The translations under genes and the position numbers were made by a program. Positions 1-8,075 of a stretch of 8,492 nt of DNA are shown here, one piece after another. The notes beneath the pieces were generated by a model that was not told the DNA's origin, made no database searches, and saw nothing but the letters and a program-made list of their open reading frames with translations. The stretch spans positions 1 through 8,492 of the forward strand of contig JAJFHC010000272.1 of NCBI GenBank assembly GCA_021775835.1, given 5' to 3'. The number at the start of each line of letters is the position of its first letter. The stretch's first letter is position 1. The DNA is from Hyphomicrobiales bacterium (GTDB lineage Bacteria; Pseudomonadota; Alphaproteobacteria; Rhizobiales; JAJFHC01).

Positions 1-81
1 GTAGAACAAGGTAAAGCGGATGCGGCAACCATCGGTTACCTGACATTGCCTGCTCCTGTCTTGGGGGGTGCAGTGTATTAG
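1..81 (+). CDS. C-terminal end of an unidentified upstream gene (partial)
   Basis: The first forward frame is open from the window edge to a TAG stop, giving 26 residues that end in LPAPVLGGAVY. The other two forward frames stop within the first 45 bases. The stop lies about 50 bp before the sheath start, a spacing consistent with an operon. The fragment is too short to assign to a family. In eCIS loci the gene before the sheath can be another structural gene or an accessory gene, but nothing here shows which. A chance open frame of this length is possible. Confidence 0.4.
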   Translation, partial: VEQGKADAATIGYLTLPAPVLGGAVY

Positions 82-117
82 TGGCGTTGCGACGCGCAGG
101 TTGGACAACCCTTCTGT

Positions 118-125
118 GGGAGGAG
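118..125 (+). promoter_or_regulatory. Ribosome binding site deciding the sheath start
   Basis: GGGAGGAG is followed by a 6-base spacer and a GTG codon at 132. This strong Shine-Dalgarno match supports starting the sheath at 132 rather than at the in-frame GTG at 81, whose nearest G-run (GGGGGG) is about 12 bases away and which would add 17 residues not typical of sheath N-termini. Confidence 0.8.
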
Positions 126-131
126 CAACCA

Positions 132-2216
132 GTGCCCGTGCAACCAACTTATCCCGGCGTCTATGTAGAAGAAATTCCAAGCGGCGTGCGTCCCGTACCC
201 TCGGTGAGCACATCTGTCGCAGCCTTCATTGGCACCTTCCGAAAAGGCCTGCTCAACGAAGCCGTCCAGATATTCAACATGGGTGACTTTGAGCGCGAAT
301 ATGGCGGGCTCGACCGGTTCAGTGAAACGTCATATGCGGTCCAGCAGTTCTTCCTCAATGGCGGAACCGAAGCGTGGATCGTGCGGGTTGCCGACACGGT
401 CACAGGCGCAGGCGGCGTTGCGCCGACCAATGCCCGTGCCGCAAGCGTGGTTCTGACGTCGCAGCCGGCAGGTGGCGGTGATGAGATATTCCGGGCGACG
501 GCCGGCCGGCGGATTCGCGGACAAAGTGCCGTGGACGCCGGCGAATGGGGAAATTTCGTTCGTCTTGATGTCGACTACGACACCGCCAATCCTCTCGAGC
601 AGTTCAATCTCAGTGTCAGCGAAGTCCGCATCGACGGTGACCGGACCGTCGTGCTGCGGAGCGAACTGCACCGCAACCTGACAATGCGGCCAAACACACC
701 CAATAATGCCATAGAAGTCGTCAACCAGGCGTCCGGTCTTGTGCAACTCGATCGAGCCGGACTTAACCCCGCCGCCTTGCCGGCGCCATTTGTCGTTACG
801 TTCCGACCGGCTTCCAATGGCACACTGGGCAATGCCCTGCCCGAAACGGGTGGCGTTCCACCGCTTGCCATTCCAGTCGATCTTACCGCGTTCAATGTCG
901 ATATTGGCACTGGTGCCGTGGCTGGCACGATCCAGTATAATGGTCCGGCGCCGACGACTTATGGCGAGCTGCGGCCGTTCATCGAACAGGCCATCAGACG
1001 TGCTGCGGCGGATCCACTCATTCCTGACGGCCAGAAACCTTTGCTCAGTGGCGCGATTGTCAAGCTGATCGGGGCGGATACGGCGGCCAACCCGCTGCGG
1101 TTCTTCGTGCAACTTGGCCGAAGTGCCAGACCGTATAATCCGGCAACAAGTGTCAGGTTTACGGGGCCTGCTGCCGGGGCCGCGCCTGCCGGTGTACGTC
1201 TGGCAAATCCCACCGGGGCTGTTCCCAACGCCCAGCAGATTCCACTTGGCCCAACGGCGGCATTGCAGGGCCACGACGGTCAGCCGCCGGCTGCCGGCAC
1301 AACCTTCCGTCCGGTGCCTGTTGGTTTCTTCCAGGGCCAGCAAGTCCCCAAGACCGGACTCTACGCGCTGGAGGATGTGGACATGTTCAATATCCTGAGC
1401 ATCCCTGAGGCAACGACGTTGCCGGCTGCGGCCATGCGGACACTCTATACCGAAGCTGAAGCCTATGTGGAGGATCGCCGGGCGATGGTGATCGTGGACA
1501 TTCCGGAGACTGTTCGCACGCTCAACCACATGCAGGCCTGGCTCATGGACAATGACGGAATCCGCCATCCAAACGCCGCTGTCTATTTTCCGCGCACCAA
1601 CATTGCCGATGCCCTCAACCGCAACCGGCCACGGTCGATTGCCTCGAGCGGCACGGTTGCCGGCCTGTGGGCACGGACCGATACTGCCCGTGGGGTATGG
1701 AAGGCGCCTGCAGGTACGGAGGCCAACCTTCGCAACGTCGAGAGCCTTGCCTATCTGCTCACCGACCAGGAGAACGGTCAGCTCAATCCGCTGGGCGTGA
1801 ACTGCCTGCGTAATTTCCCCATCTACAGCAATATCTGCTGGGGTGCGCGGACAATGGATGGTGCCGACGCTCTGGCGTCGGACTGGAAATACGTGCCCGT
1901 GAGACGGACCACGCTGTTCATAGAAGAAAGCCTGTTCCGGGGAACCAAATGGGTCGTCTTCGAGCCCAATGATGAGCCCTTGTGGTCGCAGATCAGGCTC
2001 AACGTGGGCGCGTTCATGCAGGACCTGTTCCGAAAAGGGGCGTTTCAGGGTGGTTCTCCGCGAGACGCCTACAGTGTCAGGTGCGACGCGGAAACGACAA
2101 CGCAGACCGACATCGACAATGGCATTGTCAACATCGAAGTCGGATTTGCGCCACTCAAGCCCGCCGAGTTCGTCATCATCAAGATCCAGCAAATCATCCG
2201 GCGTCCGGAAGTGTAA
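132..2216 (+). CDS. Contractile tail sheath protein (eCIS / Afp2-Pvc2-like)
   Basis: This is the outer contractile sheath, whose polymer shortens and pushes the inner tube through a target envelope. From the GTG at 132 it has 694 residues. The N-terminus (residues 6-15, TYPGVYVEEI) is the classic sheath signature that forms inter-subunit strand contacts. The conserved core resumes near residues 408-420 (GLYALEDVDMFN) after a long Ala/Pro/Gly-rich middle. The C-terminal sheath domain is clear: FIEESLFRGTKW at about 596-607, EPNDEPLW at 611-618, then the LNVGAFMQDLFRKGAF block and an IEVGFAPLKPAEF end. Afp and PVC sheaths are mostly about 350-480 residues, so this is a large version, the excess probably being surface domains at about residues 90-400. 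The tube gene follows after 12 bp. Family assignment is secure; the surface-domain reading is inferred from spacing. Confidence 0.95.
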   Translation: MPVQPTYPGVYVEEIPSGVRPVPSVSTSVAAFIGTFRKGLLNEAVQIFNMGDFEREYGGLDRFSETSYAVQQFFLNGGTEAWIVRVADTVTGAGGVAPTNARAASVVLTSQPAGGGDEIFRATAGRRIRGQSAVDAGEWGNFVRLDVDYDTANPLEQFNLSVSEVRIDGDRTVVLRSELHRNLTMRPNTPNNAIEVVNQASGLVQLDRAGLNPAALPAPFVVTFRPASNGTLGNALPETGGVPPLAIPVDLTAFNVDIGTGAVAGTIQYNGPAPTTYGELRPFIEQAIRRAAADPLIPDGQKPLLSGAIVKLIGADTAANPLRFFVQLGRSARPYNPATSVRFTGPAAGAAPAGVRLANPTGAVPNAQQIPLGPTAALQGHDGQPPAAGTTFRPVPVGFFQGQQVPKTGLYALEDVDMFNILSIPEATTLPAAAMRTLYTEAEAYVEDRRAMVIVDIPETVRTLNHMQAWLMDNDGIRHPNAAVYFPRTNIADALNRNRPRSIASSGTVAGLWARTDTARGVWKAPAGTEANLRNVESLAYLLTDQENGQLNPLGVNCLRNFPIYSNICWGARTMDGADALASDWKYVPVRRTTLFIEESLFRGTKWVVFEPNDEPLWSQIRLNVGAFMQDLFRKGAFQGGSPRDAYSVRCDAETTTQTDIDNGIVNIEVGFAPLKPAEFVIIKIQQIIRRPEV

Positions 2217-2220
2217 GGAG
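2215..2220 (+). promoter_or_regulatory. Ribosome binding site of the tube gene
   Basis: AAGGAG overlaps the last two bases of the sheath TAA stop and is followed by an 8-base spacer and the tube ATG. The strong match fits a protein made in many copies, and its overlap with the sheath stop suggests coupled translation. Confidence 0.75.
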
Positions 2221-2228
2221 AGAGCAGC

Positions 2229-2753
2229 ATGGCCCCATTTACAACAAATCCACGCCGCTTCGATCCCTACAAGAATTTCAAGTTCAGGGTGAAATGGGAC
2301 GGTCGCTATGTCGCCGGCATCAGCAAGGTCGGTGCGCTCAAGCGTACTACAGAAGTGGTCGAGCATCGTGAAGGTGGCGATCCATCGACCAGCCGCAAAT
2401 CGCCGGGACGGACAAAGTACGAAGCCATCACGCTGGAACGCGGGGTCACCCACGATCTTGATTTCGAACGATGGGCCAACAAGGTCTGGAATTTCGGAGC
2501 CGGTGACGGATCAGAGATTTCGCTGGCGGATTTTCGCAAGGACGTCATCATCGATGTCTTCAATGAGTCCGGTCAGAAAGTGTTGTCCTATCAGGTGCAC
2601 CGATGCTGGGTGTCTGAGTATCAGTCTCTGCCCGATCTCGACGCCAATGCCAATGCTGTCGCCATCCAGCAGATCAAGCTCGAAAACGAAGGCTGGGTCC
2701 GCGATCAGGCGGTAACAGAGCCTGCCGAACCAAGCTTTAACGAACCGGCCTGA
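2229..2753 (+). CDS. Inner tail tube protein (T4 gp19 / Afp1-Pvc1-like)
   Basis: This is the inner tube protein, whose hexameric rings stack inside the sheath to form the channel that is driven into the target and can hold cargo. At 174 residues it is close to the usual size. Family features read in order: FKFRVKWDGRYVAGISKV at the N-terminus, the variable loop with EHREGGDPSTSRKSPGR (about 46-62), the strand YEAITLERGVT (about 64-74), a W near the LDFERWANKVW segment, then DVIIDVFNESGQKV and the closing CWVSEYQSLPDLDANANAVA with IKLENEG. It lies directly after the sheath, the usual sheath-tube pairing. eCIS loci often carry two or three tube paralogues; only one is visible here. A short acidic Pro/Glu tail ends the protein. 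Confidence 0.95.
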   Translation: MAPFTTNPRRFDPYKNFKFRVKWDGRYVAGISKVGALKRTTEVVEHREGGDPSTSRKSPGRTKYEAITLERGVTHDLDFERWANKVWNFGAGDGSEISLADFRKDVIIDVFNESGQKVLSYQVHRCWVSEYQSLPDLDANANAVAIQQIKLENEGWVRDQAVTEPAEPSFNEPA

Positions 2754-2805
2754 CGTCAGCGTAATCTGGCTGTCGAGCAGGGTTCAGCGGACAGGACAAC
2801 GGATC

Positions 2806-3663
2806 ATGCAATTCCAGCTCTTGCACGGACTGTGGCGCACAGGACAGAACCATCGCGCACTATCAATGCGGCCGATGACAGGGCGCGACGAGGTCTTTCT
2901 GCTTGAGTTGCCTTTATCGTGGCCGGCGGCAGGCAGAACCAGTGCGCTGCTTGAGCGAATTGTCCAGGGTGTAGACGGTGTTGAAGGCTCCCCACCGGAA
3001 ATCGTTCGGGAGTTGACGGCAGGCGACCGGGAACGGCTTTTGATCAGCCTTTGCCGCAAATATCTGGGAGACCGGGTTGATCTTGTCGCCCGCTGTCACG
3101 AACCGTCTTGCGGACAATTGACGGAAGTGACCCTGTCGCTTGCGAGTCTGTTCTCGACGGAGACGCAAACTCAACCGCAGCAAAGCTACAGTGTCGACTG
3201 TGTCTTTGACCGCCGCCGGCTACGCGTCGACTTCAAGCTGCCGACCGGTCGTATGGAGGAACAGATAGCCCAGACCGCGCTGTCGAATCCGTCTGCTGCC
3301 GCTGACGAATTGTTTGACCTGGTGGTTTTGAAGATTGCTGTTGAGGACGGTCAACCGGTTGATCGTACCGCAGCAATGGACACCGTCAGGGCGGCGCTGG
3401 AAACCGCCATCCAGGAACTCGAACCAGCCCTCGACCGGCACTCGAGGATATCGTGTGAGGCCTGCGGAGATCCGCTGACTGTCGAATTCGACGGCCTGTC
3501 CGTTCTCACGGATGCCGTGAACAGGGATGGAGATATTTTCCGGCAGGTGGATTTGCTGGCCAAAGTGTATCACTGGAGAGAAACAGACATTCTCGATTTG
3601 CCGCCCACGCGGCGCCGGCGTTATCTGAGGCTGGCCCAGGAGCCGGGCAGGGCGGTGGCATGA
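2806..3663 (+). CDS. T4 gp26-like baseplate protein with putative Cys4 zinc site
   Basis: This 285-residue protein resembles the T4 bacteriophage baseplate protein family (gp26-like) found in phage tails and eCIS loci, where it contributes to the baseplate from which tube and sheath grow. Visible signatures are MRPMTGRDEVFLLE (21-34), ELTAGDRERLLISLCRKYLGD (69-89, the most diagnostic segment), and the LLAKVYHWRETDILDLPPTRRRRYL end. Cysteines C97/C102 (CHEPSC) and C217/C220 (CEAC) look like two halves of a zinc knuckle; each sits next to a beta-strand-like stretch. The gap after the tube gene is 52 bp, the largest intergenic space here, holding no obvious hairpin terminator and only a weak AGGA-type ribosome site. 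Its stop overlaps the next start as ATGA. Family placement is from motif memory and is fairly firm; zinc binding is inferred. Confidence 0.75.
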   Translation: MQFQLLHGLWRTGQNHRALSMRPMTGRDEVFLLELPLSWPAAGRTSALLERIVQGVDGVEGSPPEIVRELTAGDRERLLISLCRKYLGDRVDLVARCHEPSCGQLTEVTLSLASLFSTETQTQPQQSYSVDCVFDRRRLRVDFKLPTGRMEEQIAQTALSNPSAAADELFDLVVLKIAVEDGQPVDRTAAMDTVRAALETAIQELEPALDRHSRISCEACGDPLTVEFDGLSVLTDAVNRDGDIFRQVDLLAKVYHWRETDILDLPPTRRRRYLRLAQEPGRAVA

Positions 3664-4613
3664 CCGGGTTCTTTGAGCGCATCTCAAGACGATCGGCAGG
3701 GCACACCGGGGCGCCTCATGGCGTGACGTTGTCGCTGCGCCAGCATTCCCGATTTGAACCTGCGGCATTTGAAACTCAGTCGGGTGATGCACGGGAACGC
3801 GCGATGCAGGCAGAGGATCCGGTGAGGGCCCCAACATACCAATTTGCTGAAAACCCGCCAACTGACGCGACAACGGCAGCAATTGCTGGTCCGGAAGACC
3901 AGTTGCTGGCATCTCCAAGACGAAGCTTCTTTCGAGACGAGCAACCCGCGCAGACTCGATACCAGGTTGCTCCCGGAGTGTTCAATTCAGATGCCGGCAC
4001 AGCAGATGTCAGCACACATGAGGGCGTTCAGGCCGCGTCAGACTACGAAGAAGCCGACAGGGGCGTTGTGCCGCGTGACCGCCGGGAAGGCATGGACTCC
4101 CCGTTTCGTGACGCGCCGCAAACCGAACCAGAATTTGAACACGTTGGCGTGGATGCAGAATTGCCCGAGAAGTCTGCGGTCGCCGAATACTTTGCGCCGC
4201 AAGACATCGCCCGCTCAATGGAGGTTTCATCGATTGGTGATAATGTTGATCGGGGGAACAGCCCGGAAGGGTTAGAAACCGCGGAGGCTGGAAGGCCGTT
4301 ACCAACGGACCACACCGATGTGCCAGTGAGTCTCGATGTTGCGGTATCTGATCCTCTGTCCAATCACGATCAGCGTCAGCCTGCCGATCGCAACGACGAC
4401 ACCTCGCAATACCTGCCTGTGCAAACGCATTTCGAACAAGCTCGGGGTTTTGCAGATGATGGCGCCGAGCCAGCCGGCGGACTTTCTGTCGGCCAGATTA
4501 CTGTTGAGTTCCTGCCGCCTCCGACACCGTCGCAGCCATCGGGGCCGGCACAGGTAAACCGGACCAGAGGTTTTGACGACTATGCACGCGCCCGTCGCGG
4601 CGTTCTGCGTTAG
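3660..4613 (+). CDS. Disordered eCIS-associated protein of unknown function
   Basis: A 317-residue protein that I do not recognise as a named family. It is translationally coupled to the gp26-like gene by an ATGA overlap. It is rich in Asp, Glu, Pro, Ala, Gln and Ser, has no Cys or Trp and a single Lys, and shows no membrane segment or signal peptide, so residues about 20-270 look intrinsically disordered. The C-terminus is more ordered: a probable strand at 276-285 (SVGQITVEFL), a PPPTP run (286-290), and a basic-aromatic end at 304-317 (GFDDYARARRGVLR). A strand, proline stretch and D-Y-hydrophobic-Arg-rich end resembles the C-termini of proteins I recall at the same place in other eCIS loci; this is recollection, not a search result. 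A structural adaptor or baseplate-linked linker is plausible. The coding frame is supported by the tight overlaps with both neighbours. Confidence 0.8.
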   Translation: MTGFFERISRRSAGHTGAPHGVTLSLRQHSRFEPAAFETQSGDARERAMQAEDPVRAPTYQFAENPPTDATTAAIAGPEDQLLASPRRSFFRDEQPAQTRYQVAPGVFNSDAGTADVSTHEGVQAASDYEEADRGVVPRDRREGMDSPFRDAPQTEPEFEHVGVDAELPEKSAVAEYFAPQDIARSMEVSSIGDNVDRGNSPEGLETAEAGRPLPTDHTDVPVSLDVAVSDPLSNHDQRQPADRNDDTSQYLPVQTHFEQARGFADDGAEPAGGLSVGQITVEFLPPPTPSQPSGPAQVNRTRGFDDYARARRGVLR

Positions 4614-4621
4614 GCCCCGGC

Positions 4622-5950
4622 ATGGCAACGCACGCCGCCATAACTGCAGTAAGCCGGACGCTGAGAACGCTTCTCCTGGACCGGATGATCGTGCCCAGTA
4701 CCGTCACCATCGCACCTCCGGACGTGGCCGTTGCCGGCGTCGCCGGAGGCAGGGTCAACATCTACCTCTTTCAGGCGCTGGAGAATGCCGATCTGAAAAA
4801 TCAGGAGATCCCAGGAGAAGGCCATCCGGCGGCCTACGGCCAGCCGCCGCTGTCGTTGAACCTGCGTTACCTGCTCACCACGCATAGCGAGCTTGAAAAC
4901 CAGCCAGACGCGGATCTCAACTCCCAGACCATGCTCGGCGACGCCATGCGGGTCATGCACGAGTTCGGCAACCGTATCGACGAATTGGCGATCCAGAATC
5001 CGGTGGCAGGGGCCGTTGGGGACCCGGTTCTCGACACGGCGCTTGGCAACGAGTTTGAACGCGTGAAACTGGTTCTTCACCCCACGGAACTCGATGATCT
5101 CACCAAGGTTTGGTCTGCGTTCTCGGAAGTAAACTTCCGGCGTTCGGTGGTCTATGAAGCGCGGGTAATCCAGATTCAGAGCACGGGCCCAAGGGTGCGT
5201 CCGCAACCAGTCGAAACCCGTCGTATCGTGATGAATGTGCGTCGTCCTCCTGAAGTGATCGACGCCTATGTCACGCCGGCAGCCAATGGTCCGATTGGCG
5301 AGTTGAGAGTGCAGATCGGCGAGGAACTTACCATCGTTACCGAAAACGCGGTCGCCGACATGGTGTATGTCCGGCTCGGTTCTCTGGACCCGATCAGAGT
5401 GGTGCCCCAGGGGGACGGACGCATCCGTGTTGTCGTTCCAGACAATCAATATCCCGCAGACCTGGACAACCCGCTACCGAGACCAATTCCGCCGGGGCAA
5501 CAGCTTCAGCCTGGACTGCTCGAGGTTCAGGTGATCGTCGTACATCCCGCAGAGGGAGTCGAGGGAGCCTTGGGCCGTGGTTCGACTTTTTCGCAAAACC
5601 GATCCTATCGTTCCAACATTGCGCTCCTGCAGTTGGTGCCGCAGATCACGGGATTGGCGCCCGCAAATGGGCCTGCAGCGACAATTCTGCAAGTCCAGGG
5701 AGTACGGCTCTGGCATGCCGGCGCGCGGCTTGCGGAAGTCATCATTGGCGACGCCTCCGTGACCATCAGGCCGCCGGCGCCAGGCGATCCCTGGCTGGCA
5801 CCCACGGCAGTGCAGGTTGAGATACCGGTTGCCGAGGCCGCCCAGACGCTCCCCGTGCTTGCTGTCGGGGACCCGCCCTATGGCGTTGCCATCCAGGTGG
5901 ATGGCGCCCGCAGCCGGGATGGCGGGTTTACCTTCAGTCTGGACCCTTGA
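4622..5950 (+). CDS. DUF4255 tail terminator (Afp16/Pvc16-like) with Ig/TIG-like extension
   Basis: The N-terminal half is a DUF4255 (Pvc16 N-terminal) domain, the eCIS protein thought to cap the tube-sheath end distal to the baseplate and set particle length. Typical features are ALxxVSRTLRTLLLDR-like start (residues 6-21), VNIYLFQALENADLKN (about 45-60), LSLNLRYLLTTHS (about 77-89), the LGDAMRVMHEF helix, and FSEVNFRRSVVYEARVI near 165-181. It continues with beta-rich sequence: one module at about 200-320 (VQIGEELTIVTENAVAD, RIRVVVPDNQYP) and a clear IPT/TIG-like Ig fold from residue 339 (VPQITGLAPANGPA) to the end (FTFSLDP). At 442 residues it is longer than Afp16/Pvc16, about 290. It starts 8 bp after the preceding stop with only a weak ribosome site, suggesting coupling. 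DUF4255 is confident; the Ig modules are inferred from strand pattern. Confidence 0.88.
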   Translation: MATHAAITAVSRTLRTLLLDRMIVPSTVTIAPPDVAVAGVAGGRVNIYLFQALENADLKNQEIPGEGHPAAYGQPPLSLNLRYLLTTHSELENQPDADLNSQTMLGDAMRVMHEFGNRIDELAIQNPVAGAVGDPVLDTALGNEFERVKLVLHPTELDDLTKVWSAFSEVNFRRSVVYEARVIQIQSTGPRVRPQPVETRRIVMNVRRPPEVIDAYVTPAANGPIGELRVQIGEELTIVTENAVADMVYVRLGSLDPIRVVPQGDGRIRVVVPDNQYPADLDNPLPRPIPPGQQLQPGLLEVQVIVVHPAEGVEGALGRGSTFSQNRSYRSNIALLQLVPQITGLAPANGPAATILQVQGVRLWHAGARLAEVIIGDASVTIRPPAPGDPWLAPTAVQVEIPVAEAAQTLPVLAVGDPPYGVAIQVDGARSRDGGFTFSLDP

Positions 5951-5954
5951 TGAC

Positions 5955-8075
5955 ATGAACAGATCACCGGCGCGCAGTGATTTCGAACCTCTCATGCCAC
6001 CAGACGACGGGTGGGTGGAACGGAACTTCGAAGCGAACTCTCTGGGACTGGCCTGGTTGAAGCAAAGGCTGACAGATTACATCGCAAGCTTGAGAACCGG
6101 GCGCCCGGCCACAGAAACCCCGGTCGGAGGCATCAGGGCGTTGACCGACCTTGAGGCTGACTGGCTGCTGCGTGGCGGATCTGGGGGCTGCCCGTCCAGC
6201 GACGATTCCGTTTCCGCCCGTCGGGCGTATATTGCTTGCCGTGACACGATGCTCGCGGAGGGAACACCTGCTGCCATCGACAACCTTTCGCAGATTTTTG
6301 GCCTGTCGGAATTCGAAGAAGACGTTGTCCTGATGGTATTAGCGCCATTTCTGGATGCAACATTCTCCGCCCTTTACGGTTATACGCACGATCGCCTGAG
6401 GCTGGATTGTCCGACGCCGCATCTGATAGTGGCAATGCTGACCGATGGACGGCCGGCAACGGCAATGCTGGCGCGGCGATTTCTGTCGCCTGCCGCAACG
6501 TTGCGCCGTCACCATCTGGTGCAATGTCCGTCGGAACAACTGACCGCACTTTCGCCTCTGGTCACGGATGAGGCATTGGCGTGTTTCCTCGCCGGCGAGA
6601 CCGGGAACGATGTTCGACTCGGCCATCTGCTCAGACCGGTCGACGCAGGTCCCTGTATCGCCGAGATGCTTTCCGACGCTGACCGGTTTGCCGCAAAAGT
6701 GCAATCCGAACGAGTGGGGTCTGTCCTGATCCAGGGTCCGCCGCGATCCGGGAGGCGTACGATCTCGGCGCGGCTGGCTGCCGGTATGGGACTGGGCTTG
6801 CGTGAGTTGCTGCCGCATCGCCTGCCGCCTGCGGGACCTGAACAGACAACGGCTTTGCGCCTGGTGGCGCGAGAGTCGATTCTGCGCGGACTGGCTGTCA
6901 TGATCGATCTGTCGCAGGGGCCGAGCGAACCAACTGCCGGCGGCACGGTGACTGCAACGTCAGTTACCGAGAGCCTGATGATGGAGAACCCGGCGCTGGT
7001 CGTCATCCTTGCGAGTAAGCGTCCGGATCTTCCCAGCGGAATTCCTTGCCTGCGCACAGCAGAACTCAATGAGGCCCAGAGAACGGCGCTTTGGCAGTCC
7101 GCATATCCGGACTTCGCGCACCTCCCTGGACTGTCTGCGGACGTCCTGGCGCAGCACTTTCAGCTGGGTCCGTCGGAGATCACCTCGGTCTGCTCGGAGA
7201 CCGCTGGAGCCCTCGATGGCGGGAATCTATGGCGGGCCTGCCGCGATGCCGCCAGCCGGGGGTTGGCGGCGATGGCCGATCGCATCGAACCCCGCTTCGA
7301 GTGGGACGACATTGTTCTTCCCGAAGACATCCGAACCGACCTCAAGGCTGTCGCATCCCAGGTGCGTCATCGTGGTGCGGTTTACAGCGATGGTGGCTTT
7401 GCCCGGAAACTTGTGCGCGGTCGCGGTGTTTCTGCACTGTTCGCCGGTCCAAGCGGCGTCGGCAAGACGATGGCGGCCGAGGTCATAGCGCGCGAACTTG
7501 ATCTGGACCTTTATCGGATCGATCTGTCGAGAGTGATCTCGAAATATATCGGGGAAACGGAGCAGAACCTGCGCCGGGTGTTTGACGCAGCCGAAGCGGG
7601 CGGTGCGGTCCTGTTTTTCGACGAGGCGGACGCGCTGTTCGGCAAGCGCAGCGAGGTCAAGGACAGTCACGACCGCTATGCCAATATCGAAATCAGTTAC
7701 CTGCTGCAACGTATGGAGACCTATTCGGGTCTCGCCATTCTGGCCACCAATCTCAAGAGTCATATCGACAGTGCGTTTCTGCGCCGGCTGCGGTTTGTCA
7801 TCGATCTGCCATTTCCCGATGCTGCCCTGCGCGAAACCATATGGGCGAATGCCTTCCCGAAGGAAACAAAGACCGAAGGGTTGGATTTCAAGGCTCTGGG
7901 CAGGCTCGACGTTGCCGGGGGCAACATTGTCGTCATTGCTGTCAATGCGGCTTTTCTTGCCGCCGCGGAAGGGACGCCGGTTTGCATGGATCACATAGGA
8001 CAGGCTGCACGGGCCGAGATGCGCAAGCTCGACAAGGAGTTCAGGCCTTGCTGGGCGGTTGGAGGTGTCGGATGA
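5955..8075 (+). CDS. AAA+ ATPase of eCIS (Afp15/Pvc15-like), tandem ATPase modules
   Basis: A cytoplasmic AAA+ ATPase of 706 residues, taken from the ATG 4 bp after the preceding stop; longer in-frame starts would run into the DUF4255 gene. Afp15/Pvc15 homologues are needed for particle assembly or cargo loading. The N-terminal helical part contains the family-like [20 protein letters not shown] segment. A first ATPase module is degenerate: P-loop GPPRSGRR (261-268, Lys replaced by Arg), VMIDLS (315-320, no Walker B Glu) and an ASK sensor-like site (353-355). The second module is intact: Walker A GPSGVGKT (498-505), Walker B LFFDE (553-557), sensor 1 ATN (597-599), and Arg-finger candidates R610/R611/R613. 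It ends with the helical AAA lid. Its stop overlaps the next gene as ATGA. Confidence 0.93.
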   Translation: MNRSPARSDFEPLMPPDDGWVERNFEANSLGLAWLKQRLTDYIASLRTGRPATETPVGGIRALTDLEADWLLRGGSGGCPSSDDSVSARRAYIACRDTMLAEGTPAAIDNLSQIFGLSEFEEDVVLMVLAPFLDATFSALYGYTHDRLRLDCPTPHLIVAMLTDGRPATAMLARRFLSPAATLRRHHLVQCPSEQLTALSPLVTDEALACFLAGETGNDVRLGHLLRPVDAGPCIAEMLSDADRFAAKVQSERVGSVLIQGPPRSGRRTISARLAAGMGLGLRELLPHRLPPAGPEQTTALRLVARESILRGLAVMIDLSQGPSEPTAGGTVTATSVTESLMMENPALVVILASKRPDLPSGIPCLRTAELNEAQRTALWQSAYPDFAHLPGLSADVLAQHFQLGPSEITSVCSETAGALDGGNLWRACRDAASRGLAAMADRIEPRFEWDDIVLPEDIRTDLKAVASQVRHRGAVYSDGGFARKLVRGRGVSALFAGPSGVGKTMAAEVIARELDLDLYRIDLSRVISKYIGETEQNLRRVFDAAEAGGAVLFFDEADALFGKRSEVKDSHDRYANIEISYLLQRMETYSGLAILATNLKSHIDSAFLRRLRFVIDLPFPDAALRETIWANAFPKETKTEGLDFKALGRLDVAGGNIVVIAVNAAFLAAAEGTPVCMDHIGQAARAEMRKLDKEFRPCWAVGGVG
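8061..8066 (+). promoter_or_regulatory. Ribosome binding site of the 87-residue gene
   Basis: GGAGGT lies inside the end of the ATPase gene, 5 bases before the ATG at 8072. It decides the start of the small downstream gene, whose frame is open further upstream only as a shadow of the ATPase gene. Confidence 0.75.

Noticed and set aside
330..2453. A 707-codon open frame on the minus strand opposite the sheath and tube genes.
   Set aside because: It mirrors a confidently identified sheath gene in GC-rich DNA, spans across the sheath-tube boundary, and its translation (rich in Arg, His, Cys and Trp) has no recognisable domain. It is a codon-bias shadow.
2750..2759. A 10-base palindrome CTGACGTCAG at the tube stop codon, considered as an operator or part of a terminator.
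   Set aside because: It has no spacer for a hairpin loop, no T-run follows, and the operon clearly continues; chance is the simplest explanation.
3220..3918. A 232-codon minus-strand open frame across the gp26-like and disordered protein genes.
   Set aside because: It crosses the overlap of two forward genes and its translation has no recognisable motif.
4610..5449. A 279-codon minus-strand open frame opposite the DUF4255 gene.
   Set aside because: The forward frame has clear DUF4255 signatures and operon spacing; the reverse product shows no family features.
5817..5954. A longer N-terminus for the ATPase reading back into the DUF4255 gene.
   Set aside because: It would overlap the DUF4255 TIG-like end by more than 130 bases and its translation looks like an out-of-frame reading; the ATG at 5955 fits the operon spacing.
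7227..7994. A 255-codon minus-strand open frame opposite the AAA+ catalytic domain.
   Set aside because: The plus strand here encodes intact Walker A, Walker B and sensor motifs, so the reverse frame is a shadow.
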